Counted from the stretch's first letter, positions 8,540 through 18,053 are shown. The stretch: 64,000 bases of DNA from Aerococcus christensenii (GCF_001543105.1 NZ_CP014159.1:806001-870000), one strand, 5' to 3'. Notes: generated by a model from the letters alone, not told the origin. Program-made: numbers and translations.

Positions 8540-9655
8540 GTGCAAAAAATTGGTTTATATATTCATATTCCTTTTTGCGAAAAGCGATGTAATTATTGTG
8601 CTTTTTTGACTTTTGATAATCAAGGAGCGATGATTGCACGCTACGTCACTTATTTAGCCAAAGAAATGCTATTGTGTCGCCACTCAAACTATGAAGTAGA
8701 TACCGTTTATTTTGGAGGCGGCACACCATCTTATTTAAGCGCAGAACAGATGACTTATTTGATGGTTCAGTTAAAGAAAGTGTTTTCTATTGCTCCAAAG
8801 GCTGAAATCACGATTGAAATGAACCCAGAGTCTGTTACTGCAGAACGATTGCAAGCCTACTTGTCTTCGGGCATTAATCGCTTTTCAATGGGAGTACAAT
8901 CATTTGATGATAGGGTCTTAGCTGTAGTGGGAAGGTTACACCATAAAAAAGAGGTCTTTGAAAAAGTAGCTTTAATGAAAGAAATGGAATGTCAGGATTT
9001 TAATTTAGATTTGATGTTTTCTAATCCTTATCAAAGTAGGAAGATTTGGCAATCAGATATTGCTTTAGCGCTCGCCTTAGATCCGCCACATTTATCGTGT
9101 TATTCTTTAATTTATAAACCACACACCAAATTTTATCAATGGCGAGAGAAGGGTATTATTGATGGAGTAGAGGATGAAGAGGATCGTGCAATGTACCATT
9201 ATCTACAAGACACATTGCAATCATCGGGCTACCATCAATATGAAATTTCTTCTTTTGCTAAGCCGAATCATGAAAGTCGACATAATAAAAAATATTGGAC
9301 ATAACAAGATTATTTGGGATTGGGGTTAGGTGCTTCGTCTAATATAGGCAATCGACGGTTTGATAATGTGCAAAGTTTTCTTACTTATTTTAAAATGATT
9401 GATGTAGGAATGCCACCAGTAGACAAGGATACGATTCAGGTATTGTCACAAGAAGAGTGGGAAAAAGACTATATTATGTTGACGATGCGGTTGATAGAGG
9501 GACTTTCGATTGCAGAAGTGAATCAAAAGTTTGGTATTGATTTTTTAACAAAATATGAAGCGGCTATTCAAAAGAATTTAAACAATGGCATAGTATGTCT
9601 GCAAGAGGGAAGGCTACGTTTACTCAAAGGAAAATTTACCTCAAACAGGTTTTGA
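8540..9655 (+). pseudogene. hemW: hemW (radical-SAM heme chaperone), disrupted
   Basis: The start is taken as GTG at 8540 because AGGAGG stands just upstream and the protein then begins with the family N-terminus, running into the radical-SAM cluster motif CEKRCNYCAF, followed by GGGTPSYL. Reading continues as HemW to SRHNKKYWT, where TAA at 9302-9304 interrupts. The same frame resumes as QDYLGLGLGASS and carries the C-terminal HemW region to about 9640. The final stop at 9655 comes early: the last 15 or so family residues are missing and the DNA changes into another gene's 3' end. HemW delivers heme to respiratory enzymes. A fermentative bacterium could lose it, so decay is plausible. A sequencing error at the TAA is the alternative for the first lesion only. 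Confidence 0.85.
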
Positions 9656-9752
9656 AGAAACAATTACCCCAGAATTAGTTGTTGGTGTACTTTCCGTTTT
9701 AAGTGGTATGGGCTATGTGATTCAAAAGGAAAAAATTAATAAAGCAGACTAA
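9594..9752 (+). pseudogene. Orphan LPXTG cell-wall sorting signal (3' end of a lost surface-protein gene)
   Basis: In a frame different from hemW, the codons from 9636 read LPQTG, then an acidic stretch (FEETITPE), a hydrophobic run (LVVGVLSVLSGMGYVI) and a charged tail (QKEKINKAD) ending at TAA 9750-9752. This is the three-part structure of a sortase substrate C-terminus. It has no start codon or signal peptide, and the open frame only reaches back to 9594, inside the end of hemW. I infer a deletion that removed an adhesin gene and the hemW 3' end and joined the two remnants. Confidence 0.75.
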
Positions 9753-9773
9753 TTGTTAAATTTGCACTCAAGC

Positions 9774-9807
9774 AAAAGAGCTAGTTTTTAAGAAGCTAGC
9801 TTTTTTG
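9774..9807 (+). terminator. Terminator after the hemW/anchor remnant
   Basis: AGCTAG at 9779-9784 pairs with CTAGCT at 9796-9801, followed by a T run. It was probably the terminator of the lost surface-protein gene. Confidence 0.75.
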
Positions 9808-9857
9808 TCGTTGAAAATTTTAAATCTAAAAGAAAAATCCCTTAACTCTGGGCTTTC

Positions 9858-9886
9858 TTGAATGAAGAAAACAATTATGATACAAT
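9858..9886 (+). promoter_or_regulatory. Promoter of thiWM
   Basis: TTGAAT at 9858-9863 and TACAAT at 9881-9886 are spaced by 17 bases and lie just ahead of the TPP aptamer. Confidence 0.65.
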
Positions 9887-9893
9887 AGTGATT

Positions 9894-9979
9894 ACAGGGG
9901 AGCTTGTGTTGACAGGCTGAGAGGAAGTTTTTAACTTCGACCCTTTACCTGATGCGGATAATGCCGCCGTAGGAAGCTA
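9894..9979 (+). promoter_or_regulatory. TPP (THI-box) riboswitch aptamer
   Basis: The conserved THI-box elements are present in order: AGGGGAGCTT, GGCTGAGAGG, CGACCCTTTACCTGAT and GGATAATGCC, closing with GTAGGAAGCT. It binds thiamine pyrophosphate and should shut off thiW-thiM through the terminator that follows. Confidence 0.95.
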
Positions 9980-9996
9980 TGATAAAGATATTTAAC

Positions 9997-10027
9997 AGGA
10001 GCTTCTATGAGGAGCTCCCTTTTTGTA
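9997..10027 (+). terminator. Riboswitch-controlled terminator
   Basis: GGAGCT (9998-10003) pairs with AGCTCC (10013-10018), followed by a T run. It is the expression platform of the TPP riboswitch and lies 30 bases before the thiW start. Confidence 0.85.
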
Positions 10028-10058
10028 GACAAAATTTTTCGTTGACTAGGAGGATATT

Positions 10059-10577
10059 ATGAAACAAACAAATAGTAAAAAATTAGCTTTAGCGGCTATG
10101 TTGACAGCAGTCGCTGTCGCAGGATCTACTTTATCCTTTCCTATTTTCGGAAGTCGGTGTGCGCCTGTTCAGCACATGGTCAATGTTTTATGTGCCGTCT
10201 TATTAGGACCAGGGTATGGTTTGTTAGCAGGCTTTTTAGCATCTTTACTTCGGAATTTATGGGGATTAGGGACTTTACTTGCCTATCCAGGGACTTTGTG
10301 CGGGGCCTTGTTATGCGGGCTTACCTATAAATATAGCAAAAAATTGAGTTTAACGTGTTTAGCAGAAGTGGTTGGAACAGGGATTTTAGGCGGACTTTTG
10401 GCTTACCCCATTGCCATAGCCTTTATGGGAAAAAGTACAGCGAATTTAGCAGTCTATGTTTATGTGGGACCTTTCTTGATCTCGACAGCTGTAGGATCAG
10501 TGATTTCCTTTATGTTCCTCACCTACTTGAAGAAGGTCGGGCTGCTCGACCGTCTTCAGAAAAATTTGGAGAGATAA
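10059..10577 (+). CDS. thiW: ThiW, energy-coupling-factor S component for thiazole
   Basis: A 172-residue membrane protein with five to six hydrophobic segments, of the ThiW family. It is thought to be the substrate-binding S subunit that brings in hydroxyethylthiazole with a shared ECF module, which is not encoded here. The TPP riboswitch upstream and thiM two bases downstream support the role. Start ATG follows AGGAGGATATT. Confidence 0.92.
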   Translation: MKQTNSKKLALAAMLTAVAVAGSTLSFPIFGSRCAPVQHMVNVLCAVLLGPGYGLLAGFLASLLRNLWGLGTLLAYPGTLCGALLCGLTYKYSKKLSLTCLAEVVGTGILGGLLAYPIAIAFMGKSTANLAVYVYVGPFLISTAVGSVISFMFLTYLKKVGLLDRLQKNLER

Positions 10578-10578
10578 G

Positions 10579-11415
10579 ATGGAAAAATGCATACAAAATC
10601 TTAGAAGCCAGTCACCGCTCATTCATTGTTTGACCAATTATGTGACGGCTAATGATTGTGCAAATTTACTTTTGGCTTGTGGAGCATCTCCTATTATGGG
10701 TGATGCGGAGGAAGAAGTAGAAGAAATCACGCAGCTCAGTGATGGACTCTTGCTGAATATGGGAACGCCGAAAAATCGAACCTTGCCAGTGATGTTAAAA
10801 GCGGGCAAGCGAGCGAATGAACTGGGGCATCCGGTGGTGTTTGATCCTGTTGGTGTGGGCGTATCTGCCTTTCGTAGGAACATTGCGAATGGACTGATGA
10901 ATGGTGTTCATTTTCAAGTGATTCGTGGGAATTTGTCAGAAATTAAATTCTTAGCAGGTTTATGCGCGAGCTTTAAGGGGGTGGATGCGGGTCAAGAAGA
11001 ACGGCTCACATCTGATAAAATAGAAGACCTTCTTCCGTTTTTGCAAAGTTTTGCTGAAAATCGGCAAGCCATTATTGTGGTAAGTGGGGAAGTGGATCTG
11101 GTTTGTGATGGGGGAAAAGCGTATGCAATTCGAGCAGGCCATCCGTTGATGGCAAAAGTGACCGGAACGGGATGCATGTTGTCAGCTTTAATTACTGCTT
11201 ATGTGACTGCGAATTCGTCGCATTCCCTACTTGCTACTGTGGCAGCGGTTTGTGCCATGGGGTTAGCCGGAGAAAAAGCGGCTCTCAGAATGTCCAATCA
11301 AGAGGGAAGTAATTCTTTCCGTTGTTATTTAATAGATGCTATTTCTCAGATGACTCCTAAAGATTTTGCATTGGGAAGTGAGACGGAACGCTTATTGAGC
11401 CGTATTAGAATCTAA
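10579..11415 (+). CDS. thiM: Hydroxyethylthiazole kinase
   Basis: A 278-residue ribokinase-like kinase with HCLTNYVTANDCAN at the N-terminus, DPVGVG in the middle and the ATP/anion-hole motif VTGTGCMLSAL near residue 200. It phosphorylates hydroxyethylthiazole for thiamine salvage. It starts right after the thiW stop. The usual partners thiD and thiE do not follow, so this locus covers only the thiazole half of the pathway. Confidence 0.95.
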   Translation: MEKCIQNLRSQSPLIHCLTNYVTANDCANLLLACGASPIMGDAEEEVEEITQLSDGLLLNMGTPKNRTLPVMLKAGKRANELGHPVVFDPVGVGVSAFRRNIANGLMNGVHFQVIRGNLSEIKFLAGLCASFKGVDAGQEERLTSDKIEDLLPFLQSFAENRQAIIVVSGEVDLVCDGGKAYAIRAGHPLMAKVTGTGCMLSALITAYVTANSSHSLLATVAAVCAMGLAGEKAALRMSNQEGSNSFRCYLIDAISQMTPKDFALGSETERLLSRIRI

Positions 11416-11446
11416 AAAACGTCCAAAATTATTTTCGGACGGAGAG
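11416..11446 (-). terminator. Possible minus-strand terminator beyond thiM
   Basis: On the minus strand CGTCC and GGACG pair and are followed by a T run (the AAAAAA at 11415-11420 on the plus strand). On the plus strand no T run follows, so it more likely stops minus-strand reading into thiM. Confidence 0.4.
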
Positions 11447-11526
11447 AATAGGGCTTGATGTGAGAAGCGCAACTCTCAAAAGTCTTATCTATTGTTTATT
11501 TCTATGAGACAGTGAGGGAAAAATAA

Positions 11527-11568
11527 AAAGGTGTTGGAGGGCAACTTTGCTTAACAACACCTTTTTAT
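11527..11568. terminator. Bidirectional terminator
   Basis: GGTGTTG (11530-11536) pairs with CAACACC (11555-11561). It has a T run on the right and an A-rich run on the left, so it can end thiM transcription on one strand and the DUF896 gene on the other. Confidence 0.75.
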
Positions 11569-11582
11569 TAAGGATATAAATT

Positions 11583-11801
11583 TTAGCGCTTCTTCTTTGC
11601 TTTTTTTAGACGAGAGGGTGTAATATCTTTTCCTTTGGGATCGACGACTTTGGTGTTCATGAGAACTTGTTTGAAATTCCCGCGGAAAATTTTGAGATAT
11701 TCTTGACGCAATTGGGCTTGTTCGACTTTTTCTTCTGGGGAAAGTTCGCCAGCTTTTTGCTTAGCGGCGAGGGCATTGATACGTTGAATGAGTGTGTCCA
11801 T
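11583..11801 (-). CDS. DUF896 (UPF0291/YnzC-like) small protein
   Basis: A 72-residue protein whose N-terminal helical hairpin contains the family pattern of INALAAKQKAGELSPEE and whose C-terminus is lysine-rich. Its function is not established. Ribosome-binding site AAAGGAGGA stands close before the ATG. It is a single gene, opposite in direction to tsaB, and the space between them carries both promoters. Confidence 0.9.
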   Translation of the reverse strand: MDTLIQRINALAAKQKAGELSPEEKVEQAQLRQEYLKIFRGNFKQVLMNTKVVDPKGKDITPSRLKKAKKKR

Positions 11802-11968
11802 GGAGAGTCCTCCTTTCTAAACGTTGTCTTGAAATAAGGGTTCGCTTAGTATTATAACAGAAGGATAGAAGAATGCGAGAGATTGCAGGAGAAATGAGAG
11901 TAAAATTTCCCTATTGTTGGGGGAATTTGATACAATAGAGAAGAAATTAATGTAAAGAGGGAAGATTT

Positions 11969-12697
11969 ATGCGGGTATTAGCGATGGATACATCGACTGA
12001 AGCAATGAGTATTGCTTTAATCGAAGAGAATGATGTCAAAATGGAATTGAATACATATACAAAAATCAAACATTCTAAGCAGCTCTTGCCTTTGATCCAA
12101 GTAGCATGTCGAGCAATCAATTGGTCGATTTCGTCTGTGGAAGCCATAGCAGTGACGAGAGGGCCGGGATCTTATACAGGCTTAAGAATTGGCGTGACAA
12201 CGGCAAAGGTTTTAGCGAAAGAACTAAGGGTCCCTTTGTATTCTGTAGGCTCTTTGGAAGCTTTAGCGGTAAACGTCAAGGAAGACGGTCCTGTTTTTCC
12301 TTTTTTAAATGCGAGACGTCAGACAGTTTTTTTAGCAGGTTACCAAAAAGGAGAAGCGTGGCAAACTTTGCTTCCAGTGGGGCACTATACGCTAGAAGAT
12401 TGGTTGGATACGATTGATGAGGCTTTTCCCACCGGGCCCCTTTACTTTGTGAGTCCAGATGCCTCTCTTTTTGAAGCGGCTATTCAGGAAAAATGGGGAG
12501 AGCGGGCTAAGATTTTAGCCAAAGAGGATAGTCACTTGGCTGCTCATCGCTTGTTGGAAGCCCCATTTAGAGAAGAAGATGCAGACATTTTTGTCCCAGA
12601 GTATGCTAAATTAGCGGAAGCGGAGGAAAAGTGGCAAGCTAGCCATCCTGACCAAGTGGCAGCCCACCATGGAAGCTATGTGGAAAGAGCAGATTAA
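11969..12697 (+). CDS. tsaB: TsaB, tRNA N6-threonylcarbamoyladenosine synthesis subunit
   Basis: A 242-residue ASKHA-fold protein. MRVLAMDTST at the start and VTRGPGSYTGLRIG near residue 60 are typical. It pairs with TsaD to put t6A on ANN-decoding tRNAs. The gene overlaps the next by 29 bases and the trio tsaB-rimI-tsaD is in the classic order. tsaE, which often precedes tsaB, is not here. Confidence 0.93.
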   Translation: MRVLAMDTSTEAMSIALIEENDVKMELNTYTKIKHSKQLLPLIQVACRAINWSISSVEAIAVTRGPGSYTGLRIGVTTAKVLAKELRVPLYSVGSLEALAVNVKEDGPVFPFLNARRQTVFLAGYQKGEAWQTLLPVGHYTLEDWLDTIDEAFPTGPLYFVSPDASLFEAAIQEKWGERAKILAKEDSHLAAHRLLEAPFREEDADIFVPEYAKLAEAEEKWQASHPDQVAAHHGSYVERAD

Positions 12698-13757
12698 GAC
12701 ATGGGCGAAGACCTTTGCCTATAGGGGAAAGCGCCTTTTTTCGTCTAATGTGTGGGTGAGTTTGCATGAACAGTTAGATTTACCAGTAACACAAGTCACC
12801 TTAGAAGACGGATTGGAAGTCAGTATTGCTCTGTCGGATGCAGTTTGGCTGGATCAAATGGTTGAGATGGAGAAAGTGTGTTATCCAAAGGCTGTTCTTT
12901 GGGACTTAAGTGATTTTTATGTAGATTTGGTGTATCATCCATCTACTTTCTATTTACAGGCTTTCTTAGAAGATGAGCTATTAGCTTTTATGGGTTGTCG
13001 TAAAGATCGTCGTGCAGTTCATATTTCGAATATTATGGTTTTGCCTTCTTATCAAAGAAGGGGAATCGGGGGAATGTTAATGCAGTTGTTAAAGACTTTG
13101 TTGCCTTCCTTGGACAGGGAACGAATCGACTTAGAAGTAAGAGTTTCAAATCAGTCTGCTCAACGCTTTTATGAGAAGGAAGGTTTCAAGAACGTGACCT
13201 GCCAGAAAAATTACTACCTTGATAATCAAGAAGATGCTTTTATTTTTTTGTGGGAGAGGGCAAAAAGCAGTCAGGCAGCTCAGCCCGTTATTGACTTTCA
13301 GACTTATCATTTGTGCGAGGACAATGAAAAGACCGCTCAGCAATTGTCCGCTTTCTTTGAAAAATCTCTTCAAGGAACACCTAAACTTCCTATTTCTTCT
13401 TTGGAACGGCAATTAAGTAATCCTTACTTTTACTTTTTTGTGTTGAAGGATGAAGAAGAGAATTGGTTAGGAGCGGCTTCTTTCCAGAAGATTGACCAAG
13501 AGGGGGAACTTTTTTATATTGCTATTCATCCCGAGGCTCGAAAGCAAGGGTTAGGGCGACGCCTTTTACAAGAAGCTTTGCAGACTTTGCAGAGTGAAGG
13601 AATGAAGACCTGTTATTTAGAGGTCAGAGCCTCTAATGTACCCGCTCAAAAGTTGTATGAGAATTTTCACTTTGTTAAGGTGGACTGCAGAAAAAATTAT
13701 TATCAAAATAATCAAGAAGATGCCAAAATTTATAAATGGGAGAAGGATACGGATTGA
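12669..13757 (+). CDS. rimI: RimI-like protein with two tandem GNAT acetyltransferase domains
   Basis: A 362-residue protein, about twice the usual RimI length. The first GNAT domain covers about residues 45-195, with the acetyl-CoA loop [14 protein letters not shown] and the end [10 protein letters not shown]. The second covers about 205-360, with [15 protein letters not shown] and [10 protein letters not shown]. Both halves end in near-identical KNYY-DNQEDA / [11 protein letters not shown] segments, which suggests an ancient duplication. RimI acetylates the N-terminal alanine of ribosomal protein S18. The position between tsaB and tsaD fixes the family. The start could also be the ATG at 12678, where GGAAG stands just upstream. 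Confidence 0.85.
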   Translation: MEAMWKEQIKTWAKTFAYRGKRLFSSNVWVSLHEQLDLPVTQVTLEDGLEVSIALSDAVWLDQMVEMEKVCYPKAVLWDLSDFYVDLVYHPSTFYLQAFLEDELLAFMGCRKDRRAVHISNIMVLPSYQRRGIGGMLMQLLKTLLPSLDRERIDLEVRVSNQSAQRFYEKEGFKNVTCQKNYYLDNQEDAFIFLWERAKSSQAAQPVIDFQTYHLCEDNEKTAQQLSAFFEKSLQGTPKLPISSLERQLSNPYFYFFVLKDEEENWLGAASFQKIDQEGELFYIAIHPEARKQGLGRRLLQEALQTLQSEGMKTCYLEVRASNVPAQKLYENFHFVKVDCRKNYYQNNQEDAKIYKWEKDTD

Positions 13758-14767
13758 CTACGATATTAGGAATTGAATCAAGTTGTGATGAGACAGGGGT
13801 AGCGATTGTTGTCGATGGACATGATATGCGCTCCAACATAGTAGCTACTCAAATCAAAAGCCATATGCGCTTTGGAGGGGTGGTCCCTGAAATTGCCAGC
13901 CGGCATCATGTGGAACAGATTACCCAACTTATTAACTTGGCTCTCGAAAAAGCAGACATGACCTTTGAGGATATTGATGCGATTGCGGTAACAAAGGGAC
14001 CTGGCTTAGTGGGATCTCTGTTAATTGGGATTACTGCTGCTAAAACGTTAGCTTTTGTTCATGAGAAGCCGTTAATTGGAGTGAATCATATGGCGGGGCA
14101 TATTTATGCTAATCAAATTGTCCATCCAATTCATTTTCCAGCTTTAGCTTTGGTTGTGAGTGGGGGTCATACGGAATTGGTCTATATGTCTCAAGATGGT
14201 CAGTATCAAAAGATTGGGGATACAAGAGATGACGCAGTAGGAGAAGCTTTCGATAAGGTAGGGAGATTACTTGGCATTCCTTATCCTGGGGGCAAAAAAA
14301 TGGATGAAATGGCTCAGAAAGGGCAAGATATTTACGCTTATCCTCGCCCAATGATTGCAGAAGATAATTTTGATTTTTCATTTTCAGGCTTAAAGTCAGC
14401 CGTGATTAACCATCTTCATCAAGCGGAGCAAAAGGGCGAAAGTTTGGATCCAAACGGCGTAGCAGCGAGTTTCCAAGCGGCGGCTGTTGAAGTTTTAGTG
14501 GAAAAAACAAAGCGTGCACTTATCCAATATCCTGTAAAGCAACTCTTGCTGGCAGGAGGAGTTGCGGCTAATTCTGGTTTAAGAAAAGGCCTGACGGAGG
14601 CTCTAGCGACTTTGAAAGATGAAGTTGAATTGGTTTGCCCTCCTTTGAAATTGTGCGGGGATAATGGAGCAATGATTGCGGCAGCGGCTTATACCTTGTA
14701 TAAAGCCAAAGATTTTTCAGATTTAGACTTGGATGCTCAGCCAAGTATTGATCTAGGAGAAGAGTAA
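13754..14767 (+). CDS. tsaD: TsaD, tRNA N6-adenosine threonylcarbamoyltransferase
   Basis: About 337 residues. [12 protein letters not shown] near the start and the metal-binding HMAGHIYAN, plus [11 protein letters not shown] and the C-terminal CGDNGAMIA, identify TsaD. I chose the TTG at 13754, whose last bases overlap the rimI TGA, because GGGAGAAGG lies 7 bases upstream and the protein then begins like its family. An in-frame ATG at 13736 would add six unusual residues. With TsaB it transfers threonylcarbamoyl to A37 of tRNA. Confidence 0.93.
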   Translation: MTTILGIESSCDETGVAIVVDGHDMRSNIVATQIKSHMRFGGVVPEIASRHHVEQITQLINLALEKADMTFEDIDAIAVTKGPGLVGSLLIGITAAKTLAFVHEKPLIGVNHMAGHIYANQIVHPIHFPALALVVSGGHTELVYMSQDGQYQKIGDTRDDAVGEAFDKVGRLLGIPYPGGKKMDEMAQKGQDIYAYPRPMIAEDNFDFSFSGLKSAVINHLHQAEQKGESLDPNGVAASFQAAAVEVLVEKTKRALIQYPVKQLLLAGGVAANSGLRKGLTEALATLKDEVELVCPPLKLCGDNGAMIAAAAYTLYKAKDFSDLDLDAQPSIDLGEE

Positions 14768-14808
14768 AAAAATCACTTACCCACATTTTGGTGGGTAAGT
14801 GATTTTTT
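14766..14808. terminator. Bidirectional terminator between tsaD and the ABC-F gene
   Basis: A long stem (AATCACTTACCCAC with GTGGGTAAGTGATT) with A and T runs on both sides serves both convergent genes. Confidence 0.9.
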
Positions 14809-16762
14809 ATTCGTTTTGAAAACTTTCTAAAGTGACTTGGGCTTCTTCCCATTCCTGCATACAGTCTTCTTGTTGCTGCTTTGAAAGTGATAATTGCTCA
14901 TTGAGTTGGTTCAAACGCTCATAATCTTCTAAGACTTCAGGTTGGACCATTTCTTCTTGAATGGTTTGGATCGTTTGGTCGAGATGTTCGATTTCTTGCT
15001 CAAGACTTTCAATTTGCCGTTCAATTTTACGCTTTTGTCGTTGCAAATCTTTTGATTTTTGATAGGAATTCTCTTCAGAAGCTGAAGGGTTGGGTTGAGT
15101 CTTTTCTTCTAATTCTAATTTTTCGAGAGCTAAGCGTTCTTCTTGTTCAGATTTTTTGTGGATGTAGTAATCGTAATCGCCAAGATATATTGTCGAGCCT
15201 TCTTCGCCAATTTCAATGACCTGGGTGGCGATACGATTAATAAAATAACGGTCATGGCTGACAAAGAGCAGGGTGCCGTCATATTCAATTAAGGCATTTT
15301 CCAAGACTTCTTTGGAGTCGATGTCTAAATGGTTAGTTGGTTCGTCAAGAATAAGGAAGTTGTCTTTTTCAAAACTTAGTTTTGCCAAAGCTAGGCGGGC
15401 TTTTTCTCCTCCGCTGAGCATGTCTATAGATTTTTCAACGTCAGTGCCTGTAAATAAGAAGCTACCTAAGACACTTCTTATGGCACCTTCATTCATTGTA
15501 GGATGATCGTCCCATAGTTCATGGAGAATGTCTTTGCCTTTATGTAAGCGGGCAAGTGCTTGGTCATAGTAGCCAATGGTGACATTTTTCCCATACGTGA
15601 ATTGCCCACGCAGCGGTTCAAGCTGACCAATAAGGGTTTTTAAAAGGGTAGATTTTCCAATACCATTAGGTCCTACAATGGCGATGGCATCTTGCTTTCG
15701 AATTTGGAAGTCGATAGGGTAGGAGAGAGTCGAATCATCATAACCAATGCCTAATTGATCAGCCGTGAGAACCACATTTCCACTTTCTTTATCACATGAA
15801 AAATGGATGCGAGGATTTTTATCGTCCACTTGAGGCTTTTGAATTTTGGTCATGCGCTCTAATTGTTTGCGCCTACTTTGGGCCATTTTGGTTGTTGAAG
15901 CGCGTACTAAGTTTCTCGCTACATAGTCTTCTAATTTAGCAATTTTCTTTTGCTGCTTTTCATAGGCTTTTGTTTGTGTCATTAATCGAGTAGTTTTTTC
16001 TTTAAGATAAAAAGAGTAGTTGCCCTTATAATATTGGATGGTGTGATTAGTCATATCATAGGTTTCCTTAGTCACAGCATCTAGGAAATAACGGTCATGG
16101 CTAACGATTAAAAGGGCGCCTGGATAACTTGGTAGGTAACCCTCTAACCAAGAGAGAGTTTCGATATCTAAATGGTTGGTTGGTTCGTCAAGAATGAGAA
16201 TGTCTTTCTTCTCTAGTAAGACTTTACAGAGAGCAAGACGTGTGCGTTGGCCTCCTGATAATTGGGCAAGTGGTTTGTCATAATCGGCTTCTGGGAAATG
16301 AAAACCGTGAAGAACGGTTCGAATTTCAGAATCAATACTATAGGCATTGCTGGTATGGATAAGTTCTTGTACGCGATCATATTGCTTGAGAATTTGTTCA
16401 TATTTTTCTTGGTCGCCGCTTTGACTAACTTGCGCAATTTGCTCTGTTAATTGTTCAGCTTGTTTGAGGAGTTCAAGTTCTTTAGCAAATACAGAAAGCA
16501 TTTCTTCATAAATAGTCAGTGAGCTGGCAGAAATGGCAGCGTGTTGATCCATATAAGCAATAGAAACTTCTTTTTGACGGGATAAGGTTCCTTGATCAGG
16601 CTTTTCTAATCCTGTGAGCATTTTTAAGAGGGTAGATTTTCCGGCCCCGTTTCTTCCAACTAGGCCAATTCGACTATTATTTTGAATGGTCAAATTGACC
16701 GATTCGAATAAAGTATCTGATCCGAAATATCGTGCTAGGTTAGAAGCTTGTAAGATAATCAT
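14807..16762 (-). CDS. ABC-F family ribosome-associated ATPase (YdiF/Uup type)
   Basis: A 651-residue soluble protein with two ABC domains: Walker A GRNGAGKST and GPNGIGKST, signatures LSGGQRTRLAL and LSGGEKARLAL, Walker B ending ILDEPTNHLD twice. An inter-domain linker holds a basic helical region (about 245-310) and a C-terminal coiled coil runs from about 545 to 650. There are no membrane segments. ABC-F proteins act on stalled or starting ribosomes. The location between tsaD and rex matches B. subtilis ydiF, although here the gene is on the opposite strand. Antibiotic protection cannot be claimed from sequence. Confidence 0.9.
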   Translation of the reverse strand: MIILQASNLARYFGSDTLFESVNLTIQNNSRIGLVGRNGAGKSTLLKMLTGLEKPDQGTLSRQKEVSIAYMDQHAAISASSLTIYEEMLSVFAKELELLKQAEQLTEQIAQVSQSGDQEKYEQILKQYDRVQELIHTSNAYSIDSEIRTVLHGFHFPEADYDKPLAQLSGGQRTRLALCKVLLEKKDILILDEPTNHLDIETLSWLEGYLPSYPGALLIVSHDRYFLDAVTKETYDMTNHTIQYYKGNYSFYLKEKTTRLMTQTKAYEKQQKKIAKLEDYVARNLVRASTTKMAQSRRKQLERMTKIQKPQVDDKNPRIHFSCDKESGNVVLTADQLGIGYDDSTLSYPIDFQIRKQDAIAIVGPNGIGKSTLLKTLIGQLEPLRGQFTYGKNVTIGYYDQALARLHKGKDILHELWDDHPTMNEGAIRSVLGSFLFTGTDVEKSIDMLSGGEKARLALAKLSFEKDNFLILDEPTNHLDIDSKEVLENALIEYDGTLLFVSHDRYFINRIATQVIEIGEEGSTIYLGDYDYYIHKKSEQEERLALEKLELEEKTQPNPSASEENSYQKSKDLQRQKRKIERQIESLEQEIEHLDQTIQTIQEEMVQPEVLEDYERLNQLNEQLSLSKQQQEDCMQEWEEAQVTLESFQNE

Positions 16763-17015
16763 TACTGAGTTCCTTTCTGGTTATTTAGCGTTCCCTTTAG
16801 TTTATCATATTTGTTCAAGAGATGTATCGAATACTTAGAAGAGATAGGGGAAACTACTAAAATTGCATCCTTTTTAAGCTAAACTCTAAACTAAAAGAAC
16901 AAAGAACAGTGCACGAAATACATGTTTTAACTCATGACTTACTTCACAAACTGCTTTATTTTCCTTTGTGACAATGCTACAATTAAACTAACGACTTGTG
17001 AAAGGAAGTGGAAAG

Positions 17016-17651
17016 ATGGCAAAGGTTCCACGTGCTACTGCTAAGCGTCTTCCTTTGTACTATCGCTATCTTAGTCGATTTAAGAATATGGGAAAAAAAC
17101 GAATTTCTTCTAGTGAATTAAGTGAAGCTATTAAGGTAGATTCGGCAACGATTCGTCGTGATTTTTCTCACTTTGGAGCGTTAGGGAAGCGCGGATACGG
17201 GTATGATGTTGATGAATTATTAGATTTCTTTAGTTTACAATTGTATCAAGATCGCTTAACAACTGTTGCCTTAATAGGTGTGGGCAATTTAGGGAATGCC
17301 TTATTGAATTATAATTTTAAACGGACGAATAACATTCGCATAGGCGCAGCCTTCGATGTTAATCCAGAAATTGTTGGTCGTGTGCATAGTGGAGTTCCTG
17401 TTTATCCATTAAGTGAATTAAAGACGATTATGCAAGATATGGATATTACGATTGCTATTTTAGCAGTGCCAGATAGTGTTGCACAGGAAACAACCAATAA
17501 TTTATGTGATGCTGGAATTAAAGGAATTTTGAATTTTACACCAATTGTTTTGGATGTGGGTAACCGTGTTCATGTTCAAAATGTAGACTTGGCGAATGAA
17601 TTACAAACATTGATCTATTTTATTGGAACGAACGATAAAAATAATCGATAA
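17016..17651 (+). CDS. rex: Redox-sensing transcriptional repressor Rex
   Basis: About 211 residues. The N-terminal winged helix ([14 protein letters not shown], then [21 protein letters not shown]) is followed by a Rossmann NAD(H)-binding domain with GVGNLGNAL. Rex senses the NADH/NAD+ ratio and represses fermentation genes. The ATG at 17016 is chosen because it begins [13 protein letters not shown], typical of the family, with GGAAGTGGAAAG before it. A GTG at 16998 is in frame but less likely. A TACAAT -10 box is at 16978-16983. Confidence 0.95.
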   Translation: MAKVPRATAKRLPLYYRYLSRFKNMGKKRISSSELSEAIKVDSATIRRDFSHFGALGKRGYGYDVDELLDFFSLQLYQDRLTTVALIGVGNLGNALLNYNFKRTNNIRIGAAFDVNPEIVGRVHSGVPVYPLSELKTIMQDMDITIAILAVPDSVAQETTNNLCDAGIKGILNFTPIVLDVGNRVHVQNVDLANELQTLIYFIGTNDKNNR

Positions 17652-17663
17652 AAAAATGATTTA

Positions 17664-17711
17664 AAAAGCAGTTGAATTTCATTTCTATCTGAAATTCGAC
17701 TGCTTTTTGTT
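17664..17711. terminator. Bidirectional terminator between rex and ydiK
   Basis: AAAAAGCAGT...GAATTTC pairs with GAAATTC...ACTGCTTTTT. A and T runs flank it on both sides. Confidence 0.9.
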
Positions 17712-17753
17712 GTTAATAGATAGGTTTCCTCTTCTTAATAGAAAGGGAAATTT

Positions 17754-17957
17754 TTATAGTTTATTTTTCTGAATACGATCGAGGTATAGGCTAGCGATTT
17801 GCCAAGCTGAATAAAGTTGAGTAGCTGCGATAAATAACAAAAAGACTAGGCTAATCCCCCATCCTGTATGGGTAACAGAGTATACCGCCCAGACTAATGT
17901 AAATGCAACAAAAACTAATCGTATGATGATATTGTGAATAATAATTTTATTTGACAC
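17754..17957 (-). CDS. YdiK-like (DUF4305) small membrane protein
   Basis: A 67-residue protein with two predicted membrane helices, at about residues 10-28 and 32-50, and a short basic tail. Size, two-helix layout and location between rex and groESL resemble B. subtilis YdiK. Its function is unknown. Confidence 0.65.
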   Translation of the reverse strand: MSNKIIIHNIIIRLVFVAFTLVWAVYSVTHTGWGISLVFLLFIAATQLYSAWQIASLYLDRIQKNKL

Positions 17958-18053
17958 ATGATCCCTCCATTTAGATTTAGATTAGCTAAACTTTTGAAAA
18001 AATGCAAGACTCTAAGTGCTTTTTGAGGGAAAAAGAAAAGTTTTTCTTAAGAA

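Noticed and set aside
9302..9304. TAA in hemW as programmed read-through
   Set aside because: The gene also lacks its proper 3' end, so decay is the simpler explanation.
16935..17000. Rex operator upstream of rex
   Set aside because: TTGTGA and TTCACAA half-sites occur, but none is arranged as the TTGTGAA-N4-TTCACAA palindrome. Autoregulation cannot be supported.
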